Below are positions 1 through 5,453 of a DNA stretch of 5,453 nucleotides, piece by piece (position 1 is the stretch's first letter; every line of letters begins with the position of its first letter). The notes below the pieces were generated by a model. It was not told the origin of the DNA. It was given only the letters and a program-made list of their open reading frames with translations, and ran no database searches. The position numbers were made by a program, and so were the translations under genes. The DNA is from Pontimonas sp. (GTDB lineage Bacteria; Actinomycetota; Actinomycetes; Actinomycetales; Microbacteriaceae), in NCBI GenBank assembly GCA_023263045.1, contig JALQXU010000057.1, positions 1-5,453 on the forward strand, given 5' to 3'.

Positions 1-70
1 GTATCACCTGGAGCGCCACGTGAAGTCTTTGGCGCACGTGGATCGAACAGCGGGGGAGGTGGTTCGATGA
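1..70 (+). CDS. recO: DNA repair protein RecO, C-terminal end (partial)
   Basis: Only the last 22 codons are present. Reading from base 2 gives YHLERHVKSL followed by AHVDRTAGEVVR and a TGA stop at 68-70. The pattern of His-Leu-Glu-Arg, a basic residue, Ser-Leu and a Val-Asp-Arg ending resembles the C-terminal helix of actinobacterial RecO. That protein helps load RecA in RecF-pathway recombination repair and gap repair. The assignment rests on this short tail plus position: recO directly upstream of uppS is a common actinobacterial arrangement. The stop overlaps the uppS start as ATGA, so the two genes are probably translationally coupled. The N-terminal OB-fold and any zinc site lie outside the window and cannot be judged. 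Confidence 0.75.
   Translation, partial: YHLERHVKSLAHVDRTAGEVVR
55..60 (+). promoter_or_regulatory. Shine-Dalgarno site of uppS
   Basis: GGAGGT sits in a G-rich run (52-62) six bases before the ATG at 67. It lies inside the recO coding end. It fixes the uppS start at the ATG of the ATGA overlap, giving a protein of normal length. Confidence 0.8.
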
Positions 71-864
71 GCGTCCCTGATTTTCTCCCCGTGGATTGGA
101 CAGGGCAGCAGCCTCCACCACTGGATCCGCACAAAATACCTGCACACGTGGCCTTGGTGATGGATGGCAATGGACGATGGGCTAATTCCCGGGGTCTTCC
201 CCGAGTGGAGGGGCATAAGGCAGGGGAGGCCGCGCTACTCGATGTCGTCGCTGGCGCACTCCAGGTCGGGGTGTCACACCTCTCTGTGTACGCGTTTTCC
301 ACTGAGAACTGGAATCGTTCACCCGAGGAGGTGCGATTCCTCATGGGTTTCAACAGAGATGTCCTCCGCCGTCGCAGAGATCAGCTTCACCAGTGGGGTG
401 TGCGGATTCGCTGGTCTGGTCGGCGCCCAAAACTGTGGTCGAGCGTCATCAAAGACCTAGAGGCGGCGGAGAAGCTGACGGCTAAGAACACCGCTCTCAC
501 CTTGACAATGTGCGTCAACTACGGCGGTCGCGCCGAAATCGTGGACGCCCTGAGGAACATAGCCAGTGAGGTGGAAGAGGGTTCACTGTCTCCGAGCAGA
601 ATTACCGAAAAAACACTCGGTAAACACCTCTACATCCCGGGTCAACCCGACGTGGATCTGTTCGTGCGGACCTCAGGGGAGCAGCGGACCAGCAACTTCT
701 TGTTGTGGCAAAGTGCCTACGCCGAACTCGTTTTCCTGGATACCCTTTGGCCCGATATGAATCGCGGGGCACTCTGGGATGCGATTGCTCAGTATCAAAC
801 CCGAGCTCGACGCTTTGGTGGGGCTGTGGACCAACCGAAGCCTGGAAAGAAAGCCTCTAGCTAA
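67..864 (+). CDS. uppS: Isoprenyl transferase (cis-prenyltransferase, undecaprenyl/decaprenyl diphosphate synthase family)
   Basis: The 265-residue protein condenses isopentenyl diphosphate in cis onto an allylic diphosphate. The product is the long polyprenyl diphosphate whose monophosphate carries peptidoglycan and wall-polymer precursors across the membrane. Family signatures appear in order: MDGNGRW at 32-38 with the catalytic Asp33 (E. coli Asp26), FSTENW at 77-82, NYGGRAEI at 151-158, and DLFVRTSGEQRTSNFLLWQ at 197-215. The last block contains Arg201 and Arg207 for pyrophosphate binding, and Glu220 follows in YAELVF. All sit at a constant +7 offset from E. coli UppS. The ATG has a strong Shine-Dalgarno and overlaps the recO stop. 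The N-terminal ~20 residues are Pro-rich and the tail (about 251-265) is basic and probably disordered. Chain length (C50, C55 or shorter) cannot be read from sequence; some actinobacteria have a second, short-chain paralogue, so the exact product is open. Confidence 0.95.
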   Translation: MSVPDFLPVDWTGQQPPPLDPHKIPAHVALVMDGNGRWANSRGLPRVEGHKAGEAALLDVVAGALQVGVSHLSVYAFSTENWNRSPEEVRFLMGFNRDVLRRRRDQLHQWGVRIRWSGRRPKLWSSVIKDLEAAEKLTAKNTALTLTMCVNYGGRAEIVDALRNIASEVEEGSLSPSRITEKTLGKHLYIPGQPDVDLFVRTSGEQRTSNFLLWQSAYAELVFLDTLWPDMNRGALWDAIAQYQTRARRFGGAVDQPKPGKKASS

Positions 865-871
865 GATAGAG
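855..871 (+). repeat. Small inverted repeat across the uppS stop codon
   Basis: CTCTA (855-859) and TAGAG (867-871) are perfect complements around a 7-base loop holding the uppS TAA. Beyond one mismatch, two more pairs are possible (852-853 with 873-874). No T-run follows, so this is not a convincing intrinsic terminator. It may be chance. Confidence 0.3.
862..867 (+). promoter_or_regulatory. Possible -10 element upstream of glyS
   Basis: TAAGAT matches the actinobacterial TANNNT consensus and would start transcription near 873-875, leaving a leader of about 45 bases before the glyS GTG. No TTGACA-like -35 is seen 16-18 bases upstream, and the hexamer includes the uppS stop codon. The rest of the 865-918 gap shows only a weak GGG/CCC pairing and the glyS ribosome site. 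Read-through from uppS is equally plausible. Confidence 0.25.
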
Positions 872-903
872 ACTCTGTGTCGGGTGAGTAGCCCCAGGAA
901 TCA

Positions 904-909
904 AGGGAG
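904..909 (+). promoter_or_regulatory. Shine-Dalgarno site of glyS
   Basis: AGGGAG lies nine bases before the GTG at 919. It decides the start: no ATG is near, and initiation at this GTG gives the usual N-terminus of the family, with the YGG-x-DYGPLG region at about residues 27-40. Confidence 0.7.
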
Positions 910-918
910 CACCAACTA

Positions 919-2304
919 GTGGCAGCTACAAGCAAGCTAGATAACGTGATTGCGCTTGCCAAGCGTCGCGGTTTCGTGTTCCAGTCGGGCGATATTTACG
1001 GCGGTTCTCGCTCTGCGTGGGACTACGGCCCCTTAGGTGTCGAATTGAAAGAGAACATCAAGCGCCAATGGTGGCGACGGATGGTTCAGTCTCGAGCCGA
1101 CGTGGTGGGCTTGGATTCCGCGGTGATCCTCCCCAAAGCCGTTTGGGAGGCCTCCGGACACGTCGAGGTGTTCTCTGACCCGCTGGTGGAGTGCCTGAGT
1201 TGCCACAAGCGCTACCGTGCTGACCATCTCCTCGAAGAATTTGAGGAGAAGAAGGGTCGCGCCCCAGAAAACGGTCTGGGCGATATCGCATGTCCGCACT
1301 GTGGCACGAAGGGTCAATTCACGGAACCCAAGGAATTTAGTGGGCTTCTGAAGACCTTTTTGGGGCCCGTCGATGACGAAGCGGGTCTGCACTATCTGCG
1401 ACCCGAGACCGCTCAAGGGATCTTCGTCAATTTCAACAACATCGTCTCTACTGCACGGATGAAGCCCCCCTTCGGTGTGGCTCAGATCGGGAAAAGCTTC
1501 CGTAACGAAATCACTCCCGGGAACTTTATTTTCCGGACCCGCGAGTTCGAGCAAATGGAAATGGAGTTCTTCGTCAAGCCGGGTGAGGACGAGGAATGGC
1601 ACCAATACTGGATCGACGAGCGTTTTGCCTGGTACACCGATCTCGGGATTAATCCGGACAACCTCCGTCTCTATGAGCACCCGAAAGAAAAGCTCTCGCA
1701 CTACTCGAAGCGGACCGTGGACATTGAGTACCGGTTTGGCTTTTCGTCTGGCGAATTCGGGGAGCTCGAGGGTGTGGCCAACAGGACGGACTTCGACCTA
1801 TCCACCCACAGCAAGCACTCGGGAGCTGACCTGTCGTTCTTCGACCAAGCGCTCGATGAGCGTTGGACACCCTATGTCATCGAACCCGCTGCCGGCCTGA
1901 CCCGCTCTCTGATGGCCTTCCTTGTTGATGCTTTCCACGAAGATGAAGCCCCCAACGCCAAAGGTGGAGTGGACAAGCGAACGGTGCTCCGACTTGATCG
2001 GCGACTCGCTCCGATCAAGGCCGCGGTTTTGCCCCTGTCTCGCCATGAGGAGCTGTCGCCGCTTGCTCAGAAAGTTGCCGGTGACCTTCGTCAGTACTGG
2101 AATGTCGAATTCGATGATGCGGGAGCAATCGGGCGTCGTTATCGTCGCTACGACGAGGTCGGAACTCCCTTTGCCATCACCGTGGATTTTGAGTCCCTAG
2201 AAGACAATGCTGTGACGGTCCGGGAGCGTGACAGCATGAGCCAGGAGCGGGTGTCCCTGGATAAGCTCCAGGATTACCTCGCCGCAGCGCTCGCAGGAGC
2301 GTAG
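919..2304 (+). CDS. glyS: Glycyl-tRNA synthetase, single-chain dimeric type
   Basis: This cytosolic class IIa enzyme activates glycine with ATP and charges tRNA-Gly. At 461 residues it is the alpha2, eukaryote/archaea-like form used by Actinobacteria, not the alpha2beta2 GlyQ/GlyS form of E. coli. Visible parts are DYGPLGVELK at 35-44 (motif 1 region), a four-Cys zinc knuckle (Cys92-x2-Cys95 and Cys125-x2-Cys128), and RPETAQGIF at 161-169. Motif 2 is FRNEITPGNFIFRTREF at 194-210, followed by the acidic EQMEMEFF. Motif 3 is GLTRSLMAFL at 326-335 with Arg329. The anticodon-binding domain follows from about 364, with APIKAAVLPL and later RYDEVGTPFAITVDF. All catalytic motifs are intact. The GTG start has a good ribosome site. 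The gene ends two bases before dusB, with the dusB ribosome site inside its last codons, indicating cotranscription. The gene is sometimes labelled glyQS. Confidence 0.97.
   Translation: MAATSKLDNVIALAKRRGFVFQSGDIYGGSRSAWDYGPLGVELKENIKRQWWRRMVQSRADVVGLDSAVILPKAVWEASGHVEVFSDPLVECLSCHKRYRADHLLEEFEEKKGRAPENGLGDIACPHCGTKGQFTEPKEFSGLLKTFLGPVDDEAGLHYLRPETAQGIFVNFNNIVSTARMKPPFGVAQIGKSFRNEITPGNFIFRTREFEQMEMEFFVKPGEDEEWHQYWIDERFAWYTDLGINPDNLRLYEHPKEKLSHYSKRTVDIEYRFGFSSGEFGELEGVANRTDFDLSTHSKHSGADLSFFDQALDERWTPYVIEPAAGLTRSLMAFLVDAFHEDEAPNAKGGVDKRTVLRLDRRLAPIKAAVLPLSRHEELSPLAQKVAGDLRQYWNVEFDDAGAIGRRYRRYDEVGTPFAITVDFESLEDNAVTVRERDSMSQERVSLDKLQDYLAAALAGA
2295..2299 (+). promoter_or_regulatory. Shine-Dalgarno site of dusB
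   Basis: AGGAG lies seven bases before the ATG at 2307 and within the last codons of glyS. Ribosomes ending glyS could reinitiate directly on dusB. Confidence 0.7.
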
Positions 2305-2306
2305 CC

Positions 2307-3464
2307 ATGGCAGGGCCACTTCTCGCCCAGAAGCCGCTGAATATCGGCGCCCTCACGCTCGATGTGCCAGTGGTTCTTGCGCCCATGGCGGGCATCACCA
2401 ACACAGCTTTCCGTCGTTTGTGCCGCGAATATGGTGCAGGCCTCTATGTCAGCGAAATGATCACGAGTCGAGCCCTGGTGGAGAGAACCCCCACCAGCAT
2501 GCGCCTGATCAAGCATCACGAATCCGAAACCCCTCGAAGTATTCAGCTCTATGGGGTTGAACCCACCACCATTTCTGAAGCGATTCGCTTCCTGGTCGGT
2601 GAGGACAAGGCAGACCATATCGATCTCAATTTCGGTTGCCCTGTTCCCAAAGTGACCCGCAAAGGCGGGGGAGCGGCGTTGCCGTGGAAGCGAAGCCTGT
2701 TCCGCGACATCGTGGAGAGTGCTGTGAGGGCTGCCGGCGACATTCCCGTCACCATCAAAATGCGCAAAGGAATTGATGACACGCATCTGACTTTCCTGGA
2801 GGCCGGAAAGGCTGCAGAAGGTGCCGGAGTTGCATCGATTGCCCTTCACGCGAGGACTGCCTCCCAGTTTTATTCAGGCCATGCCGATTGGGATGCTATC
2901 GGCGAATTAAAGTCGCAGATTTCCGGTGTTCCCGTTCTCGGTAACGGGGATATTTGGAGCGCTGAGGACGCTCTTGCGATGGTGAATCAGAGCGAGTGTG
3001 ACGGCGTTGTTGTCGGTCGTGGTTGTCTGGGTCGACCGTGGCTCTTCGGGGACCTTCAAGCTGCTTTTCGTGGCGAGGGTCTCCGCATTCAGCCTGGCCT
3101 TGGCGCAGTAGCTGAGGCTTTTCGGCGCCATGCGGTGTTACTCGTCGAGTTTTTTGACGGGGATGAAGACCGAGCCTGTCGGGACATTCGTAAGCACGTC
3201 GCCTGGTACTTCAAGGGGTATCCGGTGGGGGGCCATATTCGGGCCCAGCTCGCCACGGTGGAGTCACTCCAACAGATTGATGACGTCTTGGGCGAGCTCG
3301 ATTGGTCTGCTCCCTACCCCGGTGAAGGTGTTGAAGGCCCCAGGGGCCGCCAAGGATCCCCGAAGAGGGTTGCTCTGCCCGATAAATGGCTGGAGAGTAG
3401 CGAGCTCAGCCAGGGTGAGCGTGAGAACCTGCGCCTGGCGGAAGTGGATTCAAGCGGTGGCTAA
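2307..3464 (+). CDS. dusB: tRNA-dihydrouridine synthase, DusB/NifR3 family
   Basis: This 385-residue flavoenzyme uses FMN and NADPH to reduce uridine to dihydrouridine in the D-loop of tRNA. The TIM barrel opens with APMAGITNTAFRRLC at 25-39. DHIDLNFGCPVPKVTRKGGG at 103-122 carries the catalytic Cys111. VTIKMRKG at 148-155 contributes the FMN-contacting Lys151, and ALHARTASQFYSG at 179-191 contributes His181. The phosphate-binding segments are VLGNGDI at 210-216 and VVGRGCLGRPW at 235-245. A helical tRNA-binding domain follows, with DIRKHVAWYFKGYPVG at 293-308. The protein is longer than E. coli DusB (about 320 residues), mainly through a charged tail at roughly 338-385 (PRGRQGSPKR, then LPDKWLES). 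I recall similar tails in actinobacterial homologues, and its role is unknown. Target uridines cannot be predicted. It overlaps dgt by 8 bp. Confidence 0.93.
   Translation: MAGPLLAQKPLNIGALTLDVPVVLAPMAGITNTAFRRLCREYGAGLYVSEMITSRALVERTPTSMRLIKHHESETPRSIQLYGVEPTTISEAIRFLVGEDKADHIDLNFGCPVPKVTRKGGGAALPWKRSLFRDIVESAVRAAGDIPVTIKMRKGIDDTHLTFLEAGKAAEGAGVASIALHARTASQFYSGHADWDAIGELKSQISGVPVLGNGDIWSAEDALAMVNQSECDGVVVGRGCLGRPWLFGDLQAAFRGEGLRIQPGLGAVAEAFRRHAVLLVEFFDGDEDRACRDIRKHVAWYFKGYPVGGHIRAQLATVESLQQIDDVLGELDWSAPYPGEGVEGPRGRQGSPKRVALPDKWLESSELSQGERENLRLAEVDSSGG
3440..3444 (+). promoter_or_regulatory. Weak ribosome binding site of dgt
   Basis: GGAAG is the only purine-rich core near the dgt GTG, and its 12-base spacing is longer than ideal. 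Together with the 8-bp overlap this suggests that dgt translation depends largely on ribosomes finishing dusB. Confidence 0.4.
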
Positions 3465-4668
3465 GACCTATAGCGCGTTTGATCGCGAGCGTTTTGTCCC
3501 CGAAACACACTCGTCTTCTCGCAGTGATTTCGCGAGAGATCGAGGTCGCCTCCTCCATTCCTCGGCCCTGCGACGCTTAGCGGCCAAGACTCAGGTGCTC
3601 TCGCCCACCGCGGGCCTCGATTTCGCCAGAAACCGGTTGACTCACTCGCTCGAGGTCGCACAAATCGGTCGCGAACTGGCCAGCAGGCTCGGTGTGGACG
3701 CCGATGTGGTGGAAACAGCCTGCCTCGCCCATGATCTGGGCCATCCGCCCTTTGGCCACAACGGTGAGCGCGCACTCTCCGAGTGGGCGACAGAGTGCGG
3801 TGGGTTCGAAGGAAATGCGCAATCGTTCCGATTGCTGACCAGACTCGAGCCGAAATCAGTCGATCCCACGGGTGTTCCCCGCGGGCTCAATCTCACCCGG
3901 GGGAGTCTCCTGGCGAGTATCAAGTACCCGTGGAATGCTGAACAGCCCGATATTGACCCCAGTGGTCGAGAGAAGTTTGGCGTGTATTCCGATGATCGAG
4001 AGGTTTTCGAGTGGGCAAGGGAGGGGATGCCGGAGCGCAGGCTCACTCTTGAGGCTGAAGTGATGGATTTCTCGGACGATGTTGCCTACTCCGTGCACGA
4101 CTTTGAAGATGCCATCGTCAACGGGTATCTCGATCCCGCTTCGCTTCACTCGAAACACGATCGTGACGGAATCCTTCACGATATGTCGACGTGGGTGGGC
4201 ACCACATCGCCAGACTCGCTCACTGCGGCCTGGGAGAGACTCTCTGCGGTGCCGGGCTGGGTGACCGAATTCTCCCCCTCGAGGGCTCAACTGGCGTCTC
4301 TCAAGAACCTCACCAGCACCCTGATTGGCCGGTTTGCCCTGACATCCTCTGTGGAGACGGTAGATGGACTGGGAACCCTGGTTGTACCCTCCGAAACCAG
4401 GGATGAAATTGCTCTGCTCAAGGGTCTTGTTGCGGTGCATGTGATGTCTCACACCGCGCGTCAACCGGTGTATCACCATCAACGAGATGTCCTGAAGACC
4501 CTCGCCTCTGCCCTGAGCGCGAGTCCGGAGCTCATGGATCCTGTTTTTCGAACCGACTTTATGGCGGCCGGCTCTGATGCTGGCCGTCAGCGCGTGGTCG
4601 TGGACCAGGTGGCATCGCTGACCGATCAGTCTGCGATGGCACTGTTCGAGAGGCTTGAGCAGGCCTGA
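3457..4668 (+). CDS. dgt: Deoxyguanosinetriphosphate triphosphohydrolase-like protein (HD-domain dNTPase)
   Basis: The family hydrolyses dGTP, or dNTPs more broadly, to the nucleoside and triphosphate, trimming dNTP pools in the cytosol. I chose the GTG at 3457, giving 403 residues beginning MAKTYSAFDRERF, which matches the usual actinobacterial N-terminus. The same frame is open upstream to 3130, but that stretch lies in dusB and translates to non-family sequence. RDRGRLLHSSALRRLAAKTQV at 28-48 is the conserved entry segment. Metal-binding HD residues are His63 (NRLTHSLEV), His92-Asp93 (AHDLGHPPFGHNGE) and an Asp at about 207 (DFSDDVAYSVHDFEDAI). Further family blocks are NAQSFRLLTRLE at 120-131 and NLTRGSLLASIKYPW at 145-159. 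The start overlaps the dusB stop (GTGGCTAA), and only a weak GGAAG lies 12 bases upstream, so coupling to dusB is likely. Nucleotide preference is not readable from sequence. Confidence 0.93.
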   Translation: MAKTYSAFDRERFVPETHSSSRSDFARDRGRLLHSSALRRLAAKTQVLSPTAGLDFARNRLTHSLEVAQIGRELASRLGVDADVVETACLAHDLGHPPFGHNGERALSEWATECGGFEGNAQSFRLLTRLEPKSVDPTGVPRGLNLTRGSLLASIKYPWNAEQPDIDPSGREKFGVYSDDREVFEWAREGMPERRLTLEAEVMDFSDDVAYSVHDFEDAIVNGYLDPASLHSKHDRDGILHDMSTWVGTTSPDSLTAAWERLSAVPGWVTEFSPSRAQLASLKNLTSTLIGRFALTSSVETVDGLGTLVVPSETRDEIALLKGLVAVHVMSHTARQPVYHHQRDVLKTLASALSASPELMDPVFRTDFMAAGSDAGRQRVVVDQVASLTDQSAMALFERLEQA

Positions 4669-4673
4669 GTTCT

Positions 4674-4698
4674 GCACAGCCGAGCGAACCCCCTGTGC
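4674..4698 (+). repeat. Inverted repeat between dgt and dnaG
   Basis: GCACAG (4674-4679) and CTGTGC (4693-4698) are perfect 6-bp complements separated by 13 bases. They could form a stem-loop after the dgt stop or act as an operator. The right arm lies exactly where the -35 of the putative dnaG promoter would fall (17-bp spacing). No T-run follows, so it is not a standard intrinsic terminator. A 6-bp repeat in about 60 bases can also arise by chance. Confidence 0.35.
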
Positions 4699-4715
4699 CC
4701 GGAGCGCTTGCTAAC

Positions 4716-4721
4716 TAGACT
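4716..4721 (+). promoter_or_regulatory. -10 element of a probable leaderless dnaG promoter
   Basis: TAGACT fits the actinobacterial housekeeping TANNNT hexamer. It is followed by six bases (TGCCCT) and then the dnaG GTG at 4728, so the predicted transcription start is on or within a base of the first coding base. No Shine-Dalgarno-like sequence lies in the 18 bases before the GTG (CTAACTAGACTTGCCCT is pyrimidine-rich near the start). This is the classic layout of leaderless genes in Actinobacteria. The -35 position (4693-4698, CTGTGC) is a poor match to TTGACA, as is common for such promoters. Confidence 0.6.
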
Positions 4722-4727
4722 TGCCCT

Positions 4728-5453
4728 GTGGCGGGGTTGATTAAGCGCGGTGACATCGACGAGGTTCGACAGCGCGTCAACATTGCCGACGTGGTGGGCG
4801 ATTATGTGACGCTCAAGTCCGCTGGAGTGGGATCGATGAAAGGGTTGTGCCCTTTCCACGACGAGAGAAGCCCCAGTTTTCATGTTCGCCCTCAAGCGGG
4901 CTTTTATCACTGCTTTGGGTGCGGTGAAGGCGGGGACGTGTACAGCTTTCTTCAAAAAATTGATCACCTCAGTTTCCAAGAGTCTGTAGAGCGCCTTGCG
5001 GAGCGAGTCGGGTATCAACTCACCTACGAGGAAGGCGGCGGGGCTGCACCCGTGGGGAATCGCGCGCGACTGTATGCGGTCAACCAGGCAGCCGAAAAGT
5101 TCTTCCGCACTCAGCTGGGTACCCCTGAAGCGGAACTTGGGCGAACTTTTCTGGGAGAGCGCGGGTTTGATGCCTTGGCGGCAGAGCGCTTTGGGGTGGG
5201 GTATGCGCCCTCTTCCTACGACGCCCTGTCAAAACACCTGGTAGCGGCGGGATTTACGATTCAAGAATTGTTGGACGCTGGGGTCGTCTCACAGGGTGAT
5301 CGCGGCGTTTATGACAGGTTTCGTGGCCGACTCGTGTGGCCGATTCGTGACGTTACCGGGCAGACCATTGGTTTTGGCGCACGAAAGCTCCGCGAGGACG
5401 ACCAGGGTCCCAAATACTTAAACACTCCGGAGACCGCGGTGTACCACAAGTCC
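4728..5453 (+). CDS. dnaG: DNA primase, N-terminal part (runs off the right edge)
   Basis: Primase synthesises the RNA primers for leading- and lagging-strand DNA synthesis together with the DnaB helicase. The first 242 codons are present and intact. The N-terminus MAGLIKRGDIDEVRQRVNIA leads into DYVTLKSAGVGSMKGLCPFH. The CHC2 zinc site is Cys41, His44, Cys62 and Cys65 (CPFHDERSPSFHV, then YHCFGCGEGGD). The RNA-polymerase core follows after about residue 110, with RFRGRLVWPI at 197-206, IGFGARKL at 214-221 and KYLNTPET at 229-236. The TOPRIM metal site and the helicase-binding C-terminal domain are outside the window. I chose the GTG at 4728 because it gives the typical actinobacterial N-terminus and sits next to a leaderless-type promoter. 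dnaG following dgt is a frequent actinobacterial pairing, unlike the rpsU-dnaG-rpoD operon of enterobacteria. Confidence 0.96.
   Translation, partial: MAGLIKRGDIDEVRQRVNIADVVGDYVTLKSAGVGSMKGLCPFHDERSPSFHVRPQAGFYHCFGCGEGGDVYSFLQKIDHLSFQESVERLAERVGYQLTYEEGGGAAPVGNRARLYAVNQAAEKFFRTQLGTPEAELGRTFLGERGFDALAAERFGVGYAPSSYDALSKHLVAAGFTIQELLDAGVVSQGDRGVYDRFRGRLVWPIRDVTGQTIGFGARKLREDDQGPKYLNTPETAVYHKS

Noticed and set aside
865..918. A glycine T-box or other riboswitch leader before glyS
   Set aside because: The gap is only 54 bases. It has no room for a T-box fold, no specifier-loop structure or terminator is seen, and glyS T-boxes are mainly a Firmicutes feature.
1033..1701. A 222-codon open frame on the - strand opposite glyS
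   Set aside because: It is antisense to the catalytic region of GlyRS and has no recognisable motifs or ribosome site; it is a shadow of codon bias.
2274..2849. A 191-codon open frame on the - strand opposite the glyS-dusB junction
   Set aside because: It spans two real genes in antisense and its translation looks non-protein-like.
3130..3456. An upstream extension of the dgt frame starting at an ATG inside dusB
   Set aside because: These 109 extra codons are a shifted reading of dusB. The family N-terminus begins at the GTG at 3457, and the extension has no HD-dNTPase similarity.
4566..4586. GC-rich stem-loop near the end of dgt (GGCCGGC and GCTGGCC)
   Set aside because: It lies within the coding sequence about 80 bases before the stop, contains a wobble pair and has no following T-run, so it is not a terminator.
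3856..4677. A 273-codon open frame on the - strand opposite dgt
   Set aside because: It lies antisense to an intact, clearly recognised dgt, its protein resembles no family I know, and long antisense frames are expected in GC-rich coding DNA.
1..5453. A novel defence, mobile or biosynthetic system
   Set aside because: Every gene belongs to a well-known housekeeping family in a familiar actinobacterial order. No unexplained gene, repeat array, tRNA or insertion-sequence end is present.

Overview
The window is a stretch of actinobacterial chromosome carrying housekeeping genes, all on the + strand: 3' end of recO, uppS, glyS, dusB, dgt and the 5' part of dnaG. Several features point to Actinobacteria, probably Microbacteriaceae or a close relative. 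The gene order is one I know from that group. GlyRS is the single-chain, eukaryote-like type. UppS has the actinobacterial SGEQRTSNFLLWQ variant. Three of the five visible starts are GTG, and dnaG shows a leaderless-type start. GC is in the mid-to-high 50s percent on a few lines counted by eye, low for typical soil Microbacteriaceae and compatible with small-genome aquatic members. The family-level placement is inference.

Layout. Bases 1-70 encode the last 22 residues of RecO, whose stop overlaps the uppS start (ATGA). uppS (67-864) is followed by a 54-bp gap with a small inverted repeat and a weak -10-like hexamer. glyS (919-2304, GTG start) ends two bases before dusB (2307-3464). dusB overlaps dgt (3457-4668, GTG start) by 8 bp. 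A 59-bp gap (4669-4727) then holds a 6-bp inverted repeat and a TAGACT hexamer placed exactly where a promoter would make the dnaG GTG the first transcribed base. dnaG (4728 onward) runs off the right edge after 242 codons.

How the genes fit together. UppS supplies the polyprenyl carrier for cell-wall synthesis. GlyRS charges tRNA-Gly and DusB modifies tRNA. Dgt hydrolyses dGTP, and primase starts Okazaki fragments. The spacing suggests one transcript covering at least glyS-dusB-dgt, possibly continuing from recO-uppS, with dnaG having its own promoter. There is no gene-free stretch over 300 bases.

I see no mobile element, RNA gene, CRISPR array or defence system, and no good candidate for an undescribed system. 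The most interesting signal is the putative leaderless dnaG promoter with an inverted repeat over its -35 position.
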